Assembly (NCBI GenBank): GCA_910579995.1
Contig: CAJTWH010000013.1
Coordinates: 1 to 64,000, forward strand
DNA: 64,000 nt
Direction of reading: 5' to 3'
Source of the DNA: an uncultured Muribaculaceae bacterium
GTDB taxonomy: Bacteria; Bacteroidota; Bacteroidia; Bacteroidales; Muribaculaceae
Numbering within the stretch: the stretch's first letter is position 1; each line of letters opens with the position of its first letter. The notes below the pieces were generated by a model. It had not been told where the DNA came from and did no database searches. It saw only the letters and a list, made by a program, of their open reading frames with translations. Both the position numbers and the translations under genes were made by a program. Below, in pieces: positions 1-8,489 of this stretch.

Positions 1-76
1 AACGCACCTCCCTCATAACCAAAATTCAAGTATATTGTGAGTCTAACAAAACGTTATCTATTAGATGTTGACACTG

Positions 77-84
77 CAAAGTTA
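77..84 (-). promoter_or_regulatory. possible leftward promoter -7 box
   Basis: The minus strand reads TAACTTTG, matching the Bacteroidota -7 element TAnnTTTG. No clean -33 TTTG lies at the right spacing, and the gene it would serve is outside the window. Confidence 0.35.
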
Positions 85-301
85 TTATTTATTTTTGAAA
101 TATTATTCTGAAAATATTTTAATAAGGCTTAATAAAATATAATATTGTCAAAACTTTTTGATATCGAGCACTTTGCAAACGATATTAATCCGGCTTGTCG
201 TATACCGTCAAATATACCAAAATGGCCAATTTTTACCTACCAATAACACAATTTAACGACAAATTCGACCATTACTCCAATATACTGTCGAAAAAAGCCA
301 C

Positions 302-330
302 TTTAGCAAATGTATTTTTTCGTAACTTTG
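302..330 (+). promoter_or_regulatory. promoter of RND efflux operon
   Basis: TAACTTTG at 323-330 matches the Bacteroidota -7 box; a weak -33 element (TTTA, 302-305) lies upstream. Transcription would start near 337, giving an untranslated leader of about 70 nt before the adaptor gene. Confidence 0.6.
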
Positions 331-404
331 CAAGCGGAAAAATATGTTGTAAAACATGTTTTTGACACATTATCGCACAGTGACAATAATGACATTCTAA
401 CAAT

Positions 405-1520
405 ATGAAAAAACAAGCGTTAACACTCGCAGTGGCTGCCCTTACCGTAGGTGGCCTCTTGAGCTCGTGTGGCAAACAGCAGCAGGCTCCTCAGGCAGGT
501 GCTCCCCAGATTGCCGTTCTCACAGTTGAGCCCTCCTCAGCAGCGTATCAAAACTCTTATCCCGCCACCATCAAGGGCAAGACCGACATCGACGTTCGCC
601 CTCAGGTGACCGGTTTCATCACAAAAGTACACGTAGATGAAGGCCAGCACGTGCGCCGCGGCCAAGTGCTTTTCACTCTCGACCAAGTGCAGTTCCAAGC
701 TGCCGTTGATCAGGCTCAGGCAAACGTAAACTCTGCCAAGAGCGCAGTGAGCAACGCTGAAATCACCGAGCAGAACAAGCGCATGCTCCTTGACAAGAAC
801 ATCATCAGCGAAACCGAATGGCAGCTTGCCGCCAACCAGCTCGCTCAGTCGAAAGCAGCTCTTGCACAGGCTAACGCAGCCCTCGTGAATGCCCGCAAGA
901 ACCTTGCCTATACAACAGTAGAGGCTCCCAGCGACGGCGTCGTAGGCACAATACCCTTCCGCGAAGGCTCGCTCGCCTCTCCCTCGACTCCCCTTACCAC
1001 CATCAGCGACAACTCTGAGGTATACGCTTACTTCTCACTCTCTGAGAAAGACCTTCTTTCGCTCACCGACGGCGGTAAGTCAAGCGTCGACGCAGGCGTG
1101 AAATCACTTCCTAAAGTGAAGCTCCAGCTCGCCGACGGCTCAATGTATCCCCTCGAGGGCACAGTTGTGACTGTATCGGGCGTTATCGACAACTCTACCG
1201 GTGCTGCTTCATCGCGCGCACTCTTCGACAACCCCAACGGTATGCTCCGCAGCGGCAACACAGGCCAGATCATCGTGCCGCGCAACAGCGAGAACGTGCT
1301 CGTAATCCCCCAGAAGGCTACCTACGAGGTGCAGGATCTCCGCTACGTCTACACTGTCAACGACAGCAACATCACCGTGCCGACACAGATTACCGTGCAG
1401 CCCTATAACGACGGCCAGACTTTCGTGGTGACCTCAGGTCTCAACCCCGGCGACCGTATCGTTACCGAAGGCGTAGGTACTGCAGTGCGTGCAAACATGC
1501 CCATTACTCCCAAAAACTAA
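405..1520 (+). CDS. RND efflux periplasmic adaptor lipoprotein (AcrA/MexA family)
   Basis: This is the membrane fusion subunit of a tripartite RND multidrug pump, bridging the inner-membrane pump and the outer-membrane channel. The N-terminus is a lipoprotein signal peptide with lipobox LSSC, so Cys22 would be acylated. A biotinyl-lipoyl half-domain (DVRPQVTGFI, about residues 60-95) is followed by an alanine/glutamine-rich alpha-hairpin (about 95-165), the second lipoyl half (VEAPSDGVVG) and beta-barrel/membrane-proximal domains. The length of 371 aa is normal. It is the first gene of a three-gene operon and leads the pump gene by 52 bp. The substrate cannot be read from sequence. No local regulator gene is visible within the window. 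Confidence 0.93.
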   Translation: MKKQALTLAVAALTVGGLLSSCGKQQQAPQAGAPQIAVLTVEPSSAAYQNSYPATIKGKTDIDVRPQVTGFITKVHVDEGQHVRRGQVLFTLDQVQFQAAVDQAQANVNSAKSAVSNAEITEQNKRMLLDKNIISETEWQLAANQLAQSKAALAQANAALVNARKNLAYTTVEAPSDGVVGTIPFREGSLASPSTPLTTISDNSEVYAYFSLSEKDLLSLTDGGKSSVDAGVKSLPKVKLQLADGSMYPLEGTVVTVSGVIDNSTGAASSRALFDNPNGMLRSGNTGQIIVPRNSENVLVIPQKATYEVQDLRYVYTVNDSNITVPTQITVQPYNDGQTFVVTSGLNPGDRIVTEGVGTAVRANMPITPKN

Positions 1521-1572
1521 TCTTACATCACCTTCCAATCAGGTATTGTAATTTCTTGCAAGACAAACAAAT

Positions 1573-4500
1573 ATGAAACTCGATAGATTTATCAACCGCC
1601 CGGTGCTGTCGACGGTAATCTCGATTTTTATCGTCCTGCTGGGTCTGATCGGCTTGGCCTCGCTCCCGATCACCCAGTACCCCGACATCGCTCCTCCTAC
1701 AATCTCGGTGACCACGACGTATACCGGTGCGAACGCCCAGGCTGTGCTCAACTCTGTGATCGCACCTCTTGAGGAGTCGATCAACGGCGCCGAGGGCATG
1801 ACATATATGGAGTCGACCGCCACCAACACCGGCTCGGCTACCATCAACGTTTACTTCGAGCAGGGCTTCGACCCCAACATGGCCGCCGTCGACGTGCAGA
1901 ACCGCGTGTCGGCAGCCGCCAACCTCCTCCCTTCCGAGGTTAACCAAGTAGGTGTGCAGACAAAGAAACGCCAGACATCAATGCTTGTCGGCGTGGCTCT
2001 TGTAGATACCACCGCAACCGCCGAGTACTCAGCCGAGTTCCTCGACAACTACATGAAAATCAACGTAGTGCCTGAGCTTCAGCGCGTATCGGGCGTAGGC
2101 GACGTGATGTCGTTCGGCGCCGACTACTCAATGCGTATATGGCTCAAGCCCGAAATCATGGCCCAGTATCACCTTATGCCCTCCGACATCTCGGCAGCTC
2201 TTGCCGAGCAGAACGTCGAGGCCGCTCCGGGTGCTTTCGGCGAGCAGGGCAACCAGTCGTTCCAATACATCATGCGCTACCGCGGCCGCCTCACCAAGCC
2301 TGAGGAATTCGGCGACATCGTGGTGCGCACCGGTGCTAACGGCGAGGTGCTCTACCTCAAAGATGTGGCAGAGATTGAGCTCGGACGTGTGACCTACGGC
2401 TTCGCCAATAAATACAACGGTATGCTCGCCTCGATGGCGATGGTGTTCCAGACTCCGGGCTCCAACGCCACCAAGATTATCAACGACTGTCTCGCACTGG
2501 TTGACCGCCTCGCGCTCGACCTTCCCCAAGGTCTGGCTTTCGAGATTCCTATGAATAACAACGACTTCCTCTATGCGTCGATCAACACCGTTATCCATAC
2601 TCTCATCGAGGCCTTTATCCTTGTGTTCTTCGTAGTGTATGTGTTCCTTCAGGACATGCGCTCGACCCTCATCCCGGCCATAGCCATCCCTGTGGCCCTT
2701 ATCGGTACGTTCTTCGTGCTCAACCTCATCGGCTTCTCTATCAACCTTATCACCCTTTCGGCACTCGTGCTTGCGATCGCGATTGTGGTCGACGACGCCA
2801 TTGTGGTCGTCGAGGCCGTCCACGCCAAGCTCGACCAAGGTTATACATCGTCGCGCCGCGCCTCTATTGACGCCATGAGCGAGATTGCCGGTGCTCTTAT
2901 CTCGATTACCTTGGTAATGATGCTCGTGTTTATCCCCGTGTCGTTCATGCCGGGTACCTCGGGTGTGTTCTACCGTCAGTTCGGTCTTACCATGGCCATC
3001 GCCATCGGCTTCTCGGCTGTCAACGCCTTGACCCTGTCGCCGGCTCTCTGCGCCCTCTTCCTCAAGCCCAAGCATGTTGAAGGTCAGGCCGACCCGAGCC
3101 TCAAAGAGCGCATGGGCGACGCCTATCGTGCTGCCGGTGAGGCTGTCAAGACTCGCTATAAACGCACTTTTGCCCTCGACATCCATCCTCTTATCACTTT
3201 TGTGCTTCTCGTGGCCACCATCACCTTCATGGTGCTCGGCTGGTACACCTTCACCAACGTGGCTCTGAGCTGCATTGCATGGGCTGTGGCCATCGTGGCT
3301 GTGCTGGGACTCTTCGGCAAGCGCTTCCACCGCTCGTTCGAGAAGAATTTCGACAAACTGCTCAACTCTTATAAGAAAGGTGCCGCATGGTTCTCAAGCC
3401 ATAAGATAACTTCGTTCTCTCTCGTGGTAGTATCCATCGCAGTGCTCGTATGGCTCATGTCGATCACTCCTACCGCCCTTGTGCCCAACGAGGATACGGG
3501 TGTGATTTTCGCCATGGTGGATATGCCCGCCGGAACATCGCAGGAACGCACCGGCGAAGTGCTCGACCAAGTCGACAGTATCTGCGCCCTCATACCGGGT
3601 ATACGCGTGCGCCAGATGATCAACGGCTACAGCTTCATCGCAGGCCAAGGCCCGACATACGGTGCGTTCATCATCAAGCTTAAAGACTGGAGCGAGCGCA
3701 GCAGCGACGAGTCGGCCGAGAAGATCATTCAGCAGATGTATGCCATGGTAGGCCAGTCGGTGCGCGACGGCCGCGTGATGATTTTCGCGCCGCCTATGAT
3801 CACCGGTTATTCTACCACCAACGGTTTTGAGATGAAGATGCAGGACCGTACAGGCGGCGACATCAACCAGTTCTTCGGCGTAGTGCAGGGCTTCCTCGCA
3901 CAGCTCAACCAGCAGCCCGAGATTCAGGCAGCCTACACAACCTTCAACCCCACCTTCCCGCAGTATATGATCGATATCGATGCCGCCAAGGCCAAGACCG
4001 CCGGCATCAGCCCCTCGACCATCCTCTCTACCCTGCAGGGTTACTATGGCGGTATGTATGTGTCGAACTTCAACCGTTTCGGCAAAATCTACCGTGTGAT
4101 GATGCAGGCTCCGCCGGAGTCTCGTATCAACACCGAGACCCTCAACAGCGTCAAGGTGCGCAACGGCAACGAGATGGCGCCCATCTCTAACTTCGTGAAG
4201 CTCACCCGCGTTTACGGTCCTGACCTTATGAACCGCTTCAACATGTTTACCTCGATTTCTGTCACCGGTACTCCCAACCCCGGCTACTCGTCGGGTGAGG
4301 CTATCGCGGCCATCGAGCGTGTTGCAGCCGAGACACTTCCGCAGGGCTACGGCTTCGAATATGCCGGTATGACCCGTGAGGAAGGCAGCGGCACAGGCAA
4401 TGCCACCGCAATGATTTTCGGTCTTTGCTTGCTCTTCGTCTACCTCCTCCTTTCGGCTCAGTACGAAAGCTACCTGCTTCCATTCGCCGTTATTCTTTCG

Positions 4501-4965
4501 ATTCCCTTCGGTCTGGCCGGCTCGTTTATCTTCGCCCAGATGTTCGGCATATCAAACAACATCTACCTCCAGATTGCCTTGATCATGCTTATCGGTCTGT
4601 TGGCCAAGAACGCCATCCTTATCGTAGAGTTCGCTCTCGAACGCCGCATGACCGGTATGAGCGTATTCAACGCCGCCATCGCCGGTGCCGGTGCCCGTCT
4701 GCGTCCTATCCTCATGACATCGTTGGCAATGGTTATCGGCCTTCTGCCTATGATGTTTGCCCACGGTGTAGGCGCCAACGGTAACCGCGCCCTCGGTGCA
4801 GGTTCGGTAGGCGGTATGCTCATCGGCATGATTTGCCAGATTTTCATCGTGCCCGCGCTCTTCTGCGTATTCCAGCTCATTCAGGAGAAATTCCGCCCCA
4901 TCCAGTGGCAGAATGAGGAGAAAGGCGGCACTATCGAAAGCGAAATCGAACAATACGCCCAATAA
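1573..4965 (+). CDS. RND multidrug efflux pump, HAE1 family (AcrB-like)
   Basis: This is the inner-membrane proton-driven transporter of the pump. The paired aspartates of the proton relay fall at residues 407-408 (AIVVDDAIVVVE), the same numbers as in E. coli AcrB. The relay lysine is in GLLAKNAILIVEF at about 1012, shifted by roughly 70 residues. The shift comes from an extra segment of about 80 residues (about 505-583) between TM6 and TM7. That segment contains two additional hydrophobic stretches, so the protein is 1130 aa against about 1030-1050 normally. The rest, including both periplasmic porter halves and 12 TM helices, looks complete. Substrate range is unknown. Confidence 0.95.
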   Translation: MKLDRFINRPVLSTVISIFIVLLGLIGLASLPITQYPDIAPPTISVTTTYTGANAQAVLNSVIAPLEESINGAEGMTYMESTATNTGSATINVYFEQGFDPNMAAVDVQNRVSAAANLLPSEVNQVGVQTKKRQTSMLVGVALVDTTATAEYSAEFLDNYMKINVVPELQRVSGVGDVMSFGADYSMRIWLKPEIMAQYHLMPSDISAALAEQNVEAAPGAFGEQGNQSFQYIMRYRGRLTKPEEFGDIVVRTGANGEVLYLKDVAEIELGRVTYGFANKYNGMLASMAMVFQTPGSNATKIINDCLALVDRLALDLPQGLAFEIPMNNNDFLYASINTVIHTLIEAFILVFFVVYVFLQDMRSTLIPAIAIPVALIGTFFVLNLIGFSINLITLSALVLAIAIVVDDAIVVVEAVHAKLDQGYTSSRRASIDAMSEIAGALISITLVMMLVFIPVSFMPGTSGVFYRQFGLTMAIAIGFSAVNALTLSPALCALFLKPKHVEGQADPSLKERMGDAYRAAGEAVKTRYKRTFALDIHPLITFVLLVATITFMVLGWYTFTNVALSCIAWAVAIVAVLGLFGKRFHRSFEKNFDKLLNSYKKGAAWFSSHKITSFSLVVVSIAVLVWLMSITPTALVPNEDTGVIFAMVDMPAGTSQERTGEVLDQVDSICALIPGIRVRQMINGYSFIAGQGPTYGAFIIKLKDWSERSSDESAEKIIQQMYAMVGQSVRDGRVMIFAPPMITGYSTTNGFEMKMQDRTGGDINQFFGVVQGFLAQLNQQPEIQAAYTTFNPTFPQYMIDIDAAKAKTAGISPSTILSTLQGYYGGMYVSNFNRFGKIYRVMMQAPPESRINTETLNSVKVRNGNEMAPISNFVKLTRVYGPDLMNRFNMFTSISVTGTPNPGYSSGEAIAAIERVAAETLPQGYGFEYAGMTREEGSGTGNATAMIFGLCLLFVYLLLSAQYESYLLPFAVILSIPFGLAGSFIFAQMFGISNNIYLQIALIMLIGLLAKNAILIVEFALERRMTGMSVFNAAIAGAGARLRPILMTSLAMVIGLLPMMFAHGVGANGNRALGAGSVGGMLIGMICQIFIVPALFCVFQLIQEKFRPIQWQNEEKGGTIESEIEQYAQ

Positions 4966-4974
4966 ACAGATTCA

Positions 4975-5002
4975 GTCACCGGCCTACTACTCGGCCGGTG
5001 AC
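4975..5002 (+). other. intra-operon hairpin between pump and channel genes
   Basis: GTCACCGGCC and GGCCGGTGAC form a perfect 10-bp stem with an 8-nt loop just after the pump stop codon. No T-run follows, so it is more likely an mRNA processing or stability element than a terminator. Confidence 0.6.
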
Positions 5003-5024
5003 ATAATCAACTAACAAGCAGATA

Positions 5025-6413
5025 ATGAAACTACACAATATTGTGCGCCTCGCAGTGGTGGCATTGGCCCTCGCCACTATGTCGAGCTGTCACATTTACA
5101 AAAAATATGAGACGCCCACCGACACGGCTCTCACCAAAGCGTATGTAGAGGCTCGCGAGCAGCAGACCGACAGCGCTGCCTTCGGCAACCTGCTGTGGGA
5201 GGACGTCTTCACCGACCCTCAGTTGGTGACTCTTATCAATCAGGCTCTTGCCAACAACACCAATCTGCGCAACGCCCAGCTCAATGTAGAGGTGGCTCAC
5301 GCTCAGCTCAAGGGTGCCCGTCTGGCATATCTGCCCTCACTTGCCCTTGCCCCCAACGGTGCAGGTGCTTCTTACGCCGGCAGCGACCTCAGCTGGACCT
5401 ACAGCATTCCCGCTCAGCTAAGCTGGGAAATCGATATCTTCGGCAAGCTGCTCAACAGCAAGCGCGGCGCTCAGGCTGCTTTCGCAAAATCTGAGGCTTA
5501 CGCCCAGGCCGTGCGAAGCCAGATCATCTCGGCCGTGGCAACGACCTACTATTCTATCGCCGCTGTGCGCAATCAGCTCAACCTCTCGCGCAATACCGCC
5601 GTGCTCTGGAAAGAGACCGTGCAGACAATGCGCGACTTGAAAGAAGGCGGCCGCGGCGTGACTGAAGCTGCCGTAGTACAATCCAACGCAAACTACTATA
5701 GCATTCTGGCCTCTATCACCGACCTTGAAGTGTCGCTCGACCAGCTCAACAACACCATGAGCCTGCTGCTCAACACCTTGCCGCAGGAATGGGCTGTGAC
5801 AGACAAGGTAAACCTCGACGTGCCCCAGATTCTCCGTGCCGGCGTGCCCATGGCTGAGCTTGCAGCACGTCCTGATGTACTTGCAGCCGAGCAAGACCTC
5901 GCTGCTGCGTACTATGCCACCAACAGCGCACGTGCGGCCTTCTATCCCGGCCTGACAATATCTGTCAACGGCGGTTTCACCAATCTCCTTGGCTCGTTTA
6001 TCAAGAATCCCGGTGACTGGTTCTATCAACTCGCCGGCTCGCTTGTGGCTCCCCTCTTCTCGCGTGGCCAGAACATCGCACGCCTCGAAGCAAGCAAAGC
6101 CCAGCAGAAACAGGCTCTCAACAACTTCGAATACGCGCTCCTGAGCGCTGCTTCCGAGGTCAGCGACGCTCTCACGGTATATGAGAAGAGTCAGGAAAAA
6201 TCAGCCCTTCTCAAAGAGCAGGTTGCAAACCTCGAGAAATCGGTTGAGTACACCAACGACCTCATGCTCTACTCTACCGGCACAACAAGCTATCTCGAAG
6301 TGCTCACCGCCCAGCAGGGTCTTCTCTCGGCACAGATCAGCCAGATCAACACCGAGCTCGCCCGCGCCCGCTCGGTAATCAACCTTTACCAAGCACTCGG
6401 CGGCGGCCGCTGA
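5025..6413 (+). CDS. RND outer-membrane channel lipoprotein (OprM/TolC family)
   Basis: This is the outer-membrane exit duct of the tripartite pump. The signal peptide ends in lipobox MSSC with Cys22 as lipidation site. Two repeated TolC-type halves follow, rich in Ala/Gln/Leu helices. Family motifs include SWEIDIFGKL after the first beta strands and ARPDVLAAEQDLAAAYY at the start of the second half, typical of NodT/OprM-type factors. The 462-aa length is normal. It is the last gene of the operon and is followed by a strong hairpin terminator. Confidence 0.94.
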   Translation: MKLHNIVRLAVVALALATMSSCHIYKKYETPTDTALTKAYVEAREQQTDSAAFGNLLWEDVFTDPQLVTLINQALANNTNLRNAQLNVEVAHAQLKGARLAYLPSLALAPNGAGASYAGSDLSWTYSIPAQLSWEIDIFGKLLNSKRGAQAAFAKSEAYAQAVRSQIISAVATTYYSIAAVRNQLNLSRNTAVLWKETVQTMRDLKEGGRGVTEAAVVQSNANYYSILASITDLEVSLDQLNNTMSLLLNTLPQEWAVTDKVNLDVPQILRAGVPMAELAARPDVLAAEQDLAAAYYATNSARAAFYPGLTISVNGGFTNLLGSFIKNPGDWFYQLAGSLVAPLFSRGQNIARLEASKAQQKQALNNFEYALLSAASEVSDALTVYEKSQEKSALLKEQVANLEKSVEYTNDLMLYSTGTTSYLEVLTAQQGLLSAQISQINTELARARSVINLYQALGGGR

Positions 6414-6429
6414 TACTCTTGCCCCCAAT

Positions 6430-6475
6430 AATAACAGCCGGTCAGAGCCAAAGCTCTGACCGGCTGTTATTTTGA
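6430..6475 (+). terminator. terminator of efflux operon
   Basis: A perfect 19-bp stem (AATAACAGCCGGTCAGAGC and its complement) with loop CAAA is followed by TTTG, 17 nt after the channel stop codon. Confidence 0.9.
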
Positions 6476-6476
6476 G

Positions 6477-6686
6477 GGCAAGGAGGGAAAAGGCAAAAAA
6501 GGATAAAGGCAAGAAAATGGCTGCGGGGAGAATTTCGTTAATGACGCGAGCTCAGCTCGCGTGTTCCATGTGCGGCGGAGCGACGGACGCGAGCTCCGCT
6601 CGCGTCATTAACGAAAGCGCCTATCCTCTTGCCTCCTTTGCCTTTCTTGCCTCCTTTGCCTTTCTTGCCTCCTTTGCCTTCAAAAA
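6477..6686. repeat. composite intergenic repeat: AAGGCAAG tract, 84-bp palindromic element, CTTGCCTTT tract
   Basis: Purine-rich AAGGCAAG-like units (6477-6530) lead into an 84-bp element at 6533-6616 and then pyrimidine-rich CTTGCCTCCTTTGCC units (to about 6680). The 84-bp element begins TTTCGTTAATGACGCGAGC and ends with its exact complement, a 19-bp perfect inverted repeat. Inside are two smaller CGCGAGC/GCTCGCG hairpins. A second copy of the whole arrangement lies at 31177-31474, with an identical 84-bp core length. Confidence 0.85.
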
Positions 6687-7988
6687 TCACCCTTGGCCCT
6701 GCGATTCAGGCACGCCTGTGGGCGGAGCGATATTCAGAGCTCTTGTATATGTAGCTGCCGGCGTTGTGAGGCGCAGTGTCCCGGGCAGGATGTCGAGGCG
6801 GCAGCCGCGTAGAGAAGCGCCGCTGCGGCTATCGATAATGGCTTTCTCAATATCAAGAGGGAGGCGGAGGATGGCGCGCACACGGCCGTTCTGGTCACAC
6901 ACCTGTATGCCGGCGTCAGTGGCTACCCAGAGGTAGCCGTCGCTGTCATAAGCCATGCCGCCGATTGTGAGGGTGCGGTTTTCCATCCCATGAAGCCAAT
7001 AGAAAGGCTGCCCGGCATAGCGGCTGCCATCGGCGCCTATAAGATATTGCCAAAGATAATTCGAGCCATCCACCGGCTCGGCAATCAGCTTTCCGCCGGG
7101 ATAGGTCGCAGAGGTCTGAGGCTCAAAGACGTCGGAAGAAGCCTCGCGACGCCATTCGCCTGAGCCGTCGAGATACGGCGCGAGAGTCGCATTCGCTGTC
7201 GGCTGAGAACTTCCGTCGCACCACAGCCATTTCATCGCCTCGGGGAAGATGAGCGATGTGCGAGCCACGCTATGGCCGCCCTCGGCCCAATCGAAAGCAC
7301 AGTCATATCCGGCAAACTCCAGAGCCGACGCAAGGAGGCGGTTGGCCTCATACCAACTGCCGAAAAGCGGATTCCATGTGTCGGAATAACCGTCCTGCAA
7401 GAAAACCTTTATCGGCCTCGGCTCGGCCTTGCGCACCCACGCCTGAAGCTCATCAGCGCCACGCATGGGCACGAAAGTACCACAGCCGCTATAAACCCTT
7501 CCGAACAGGTCGGGGCGCTGCCACGCGGCGTTAAAAGCGGCAATTCCGCCACTGCTGAGACCGAAGATCATGGCGTTTTCAGGGCCGGGCAGGATATTGA
7601 GCCCCTGCAGCGCAGCCGGCAGCAATTCAGTCTCAAGGAAACGGGCGAAGCGGCCGTCGGGAGCGTCGAACTCATTGCTGCGGTTATAGCGGACCACCTC
7701 GCCGGAATCGTCATAGACAAGTCCCGGCTGCAGGAATACGCCCACGAGCGGCGGTATATCTCCCGTAGCGACGAGGCTGTCGATACGCTCGGGAGCACCG
7801 CAGAGGATACCGTCGAGCCCCACATAGAGGCCGGCGCCGCGAGAAGCGTCGTAACCCTCCGGAACGGTGACGACATAGCTGTGCACGGTAGACGGATAAT
7901 ATTTCGAATCTTCGAGCTTACCCTCATGCCGGGTAAACCCCGCGGCCGACAAAGCCGCCAATAACATAAAAACAGATATACAGCGCAT
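6687..7988 (-). CDS. secreted enterochelin-esterase-like hydrolase with C-terminal propeller fragment
   Basis: This is an alpha/beta-hydrolase of the enterochelin esterase/esterase D type, probably periplasmic. A signal peptide (MRCISVFMLLAALSAAGF) is followed by a domain of about 260 residues with the nucleophile elbow GLSSGG. A plausible acid lies near LQDGYSDTW and the histidine is in EGGHS. The last 130 or so residues contain GGMAYDSDGYLWVATDAGI, which resembles one or two blades of an SMP-30/gluconolactonase propeller, not a full one. It is the third gene of a minus-strand run after YfhO and the reduced methyltransferase, with a gap of 3 nt. The substrate is unknown. Confidence 0.8.
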   Translation of the reverse strand: MRCISVFMLLAALSAAGFTRHEGKLEDSKYYPSTVHSYVVTVPEGYDASRGAGLYVGLDGILCGAPERIDSLVATGDIPPLVGVFLQPGLVYDDSGEVVRYNRSNEFDAPDGRFARFLETELLPAALQGLNILPGPENAMIFGLSSGGIAAFNAAWQRPDLFGRVYSGCGTFVPMRGADELQAWVRKAEPRPIKVFLQDGYSDTWNPLFGSWYEANRLLASALEFAGYDCAFDWAEGGHSVARTSLIFPEAMKWLWCDGSSQPTANATLAPYLDGSGEWRREASSDVFEPQTSATYPGGKLIAEPVDGSNYLWQYLIGADGSRYAGQPFYWLHGMENRTLTIGGMAYDSDGYLWVATDAGIQVCDQNGRVRAILRLPLDIEKAIIDSRSGASLRGCRLDILPGTLRLTTPAATYTRALNIAPPTGVPESQGQG

Positions 7989-7991
7989 TTT

Positions 7992-8489
7992 TCAGAATTT
8001 CACCTCGAAGTCTTGGCGGGGGAGGTGGGGGTGGGCGGTGGAGATGGCGAGGGTGGCGTTGGCGAAGGTCATGCCGGCGGGCATGGCGGCTTTATATGCC
8101 GGCCATGTGGAGGATTGGTGATAATTGAGTACTATGACATGTTTGCCGGCATGGGGCGTGAGGTCGAAGCCGGGCTTGGCTGCGGCGTCGACGATTATGA
8201 GGTCGGCGTCGGCCGCAGCGCTAATGCGCGCCTTGGGCACGGCCTCGGCGACAGCCGCGCGATATCGGTCGGCGCCGACAAGAGCAACCGCGGAGGGGCG
8301 CAGGGCGAGGGCGACACGGAATATCACGCGGCTGTCGTCGTCGCCGCGCAGGCGTTGGTAGGCATAGTAGCCGTAGGGTTGCCTGAGCACTTCAGTTACG
8401 AAGTGAAAGGCAAAGGGCGAATGTATGCCGAAACCGCGCCCGTGACGCCAACGCACGAACGCGGTTTTCAGTTTCAGAACAAGCGACAT
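7992..8489 (-). CDS. reduced SAM-methyltransferase-like protein (FGIHSPF family)
   Basis: The start chosen is MSLVLKLK at 8489, which overlaps the end of the YfhO gene by 16 nt; the longer frame upstream is only antisense-like Arg-rich sequence. The N-terminal GRGFGIHSPFAFHFVTEVL matches a Bacteroidota family I know as SAM-dependent methyltransferases of about 230-260 aa. This protein has 165 aa. The central part that would carry the SAM-binding glycine loop is short, with only ALVGADRYRAAVAEA resembling it. The terminal DLIIVDA strand and a typical FEVKF end are present. It may have lost catalysis. Confidence 0.7.
   Translation of the reverse strand: MSLVLKLKTAFVRWRHGRGFGIHSPFAFHFVTEVLRQPYGYYAYQRLRGDDDSRVIFRVALALRPSAVALVGADRYRAAVAEAVPKARISAAADADLIIVDAAAKPGFDLTPHAGKHVIVLNYHQSSTWPAYKAAMPAGMTFANATLAISTAHPHLPRQDFEVKF

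Larger units (their letters stand above)
1..404. other. AT-rich intergenic region before efflux operon
   Basis: This stretch is strongly AT-rich and carries no convincing gene. It holds a plus-strand promoter for the efflux operon and a possible minus-strand promoter for a gene left of the window. A short antisense frame overlapping the start of the adaptor gene is not credible as coding. Confidence 0.7.

Noticed and set aside
272..475. 67-aa minus-strand frame over the adaptor start
   Set aside because: It is antisense to the signal peptide of a clear gene, spans its promoter and has no family features.
2128..3330. 400-aa antisense frame in the pump gene
   Set aside because: Long antisense frames are common in GC-rich genes; the His/Asp/Arg-rich sequence has no fold pattern, and the sense strand encodes the RND pump.
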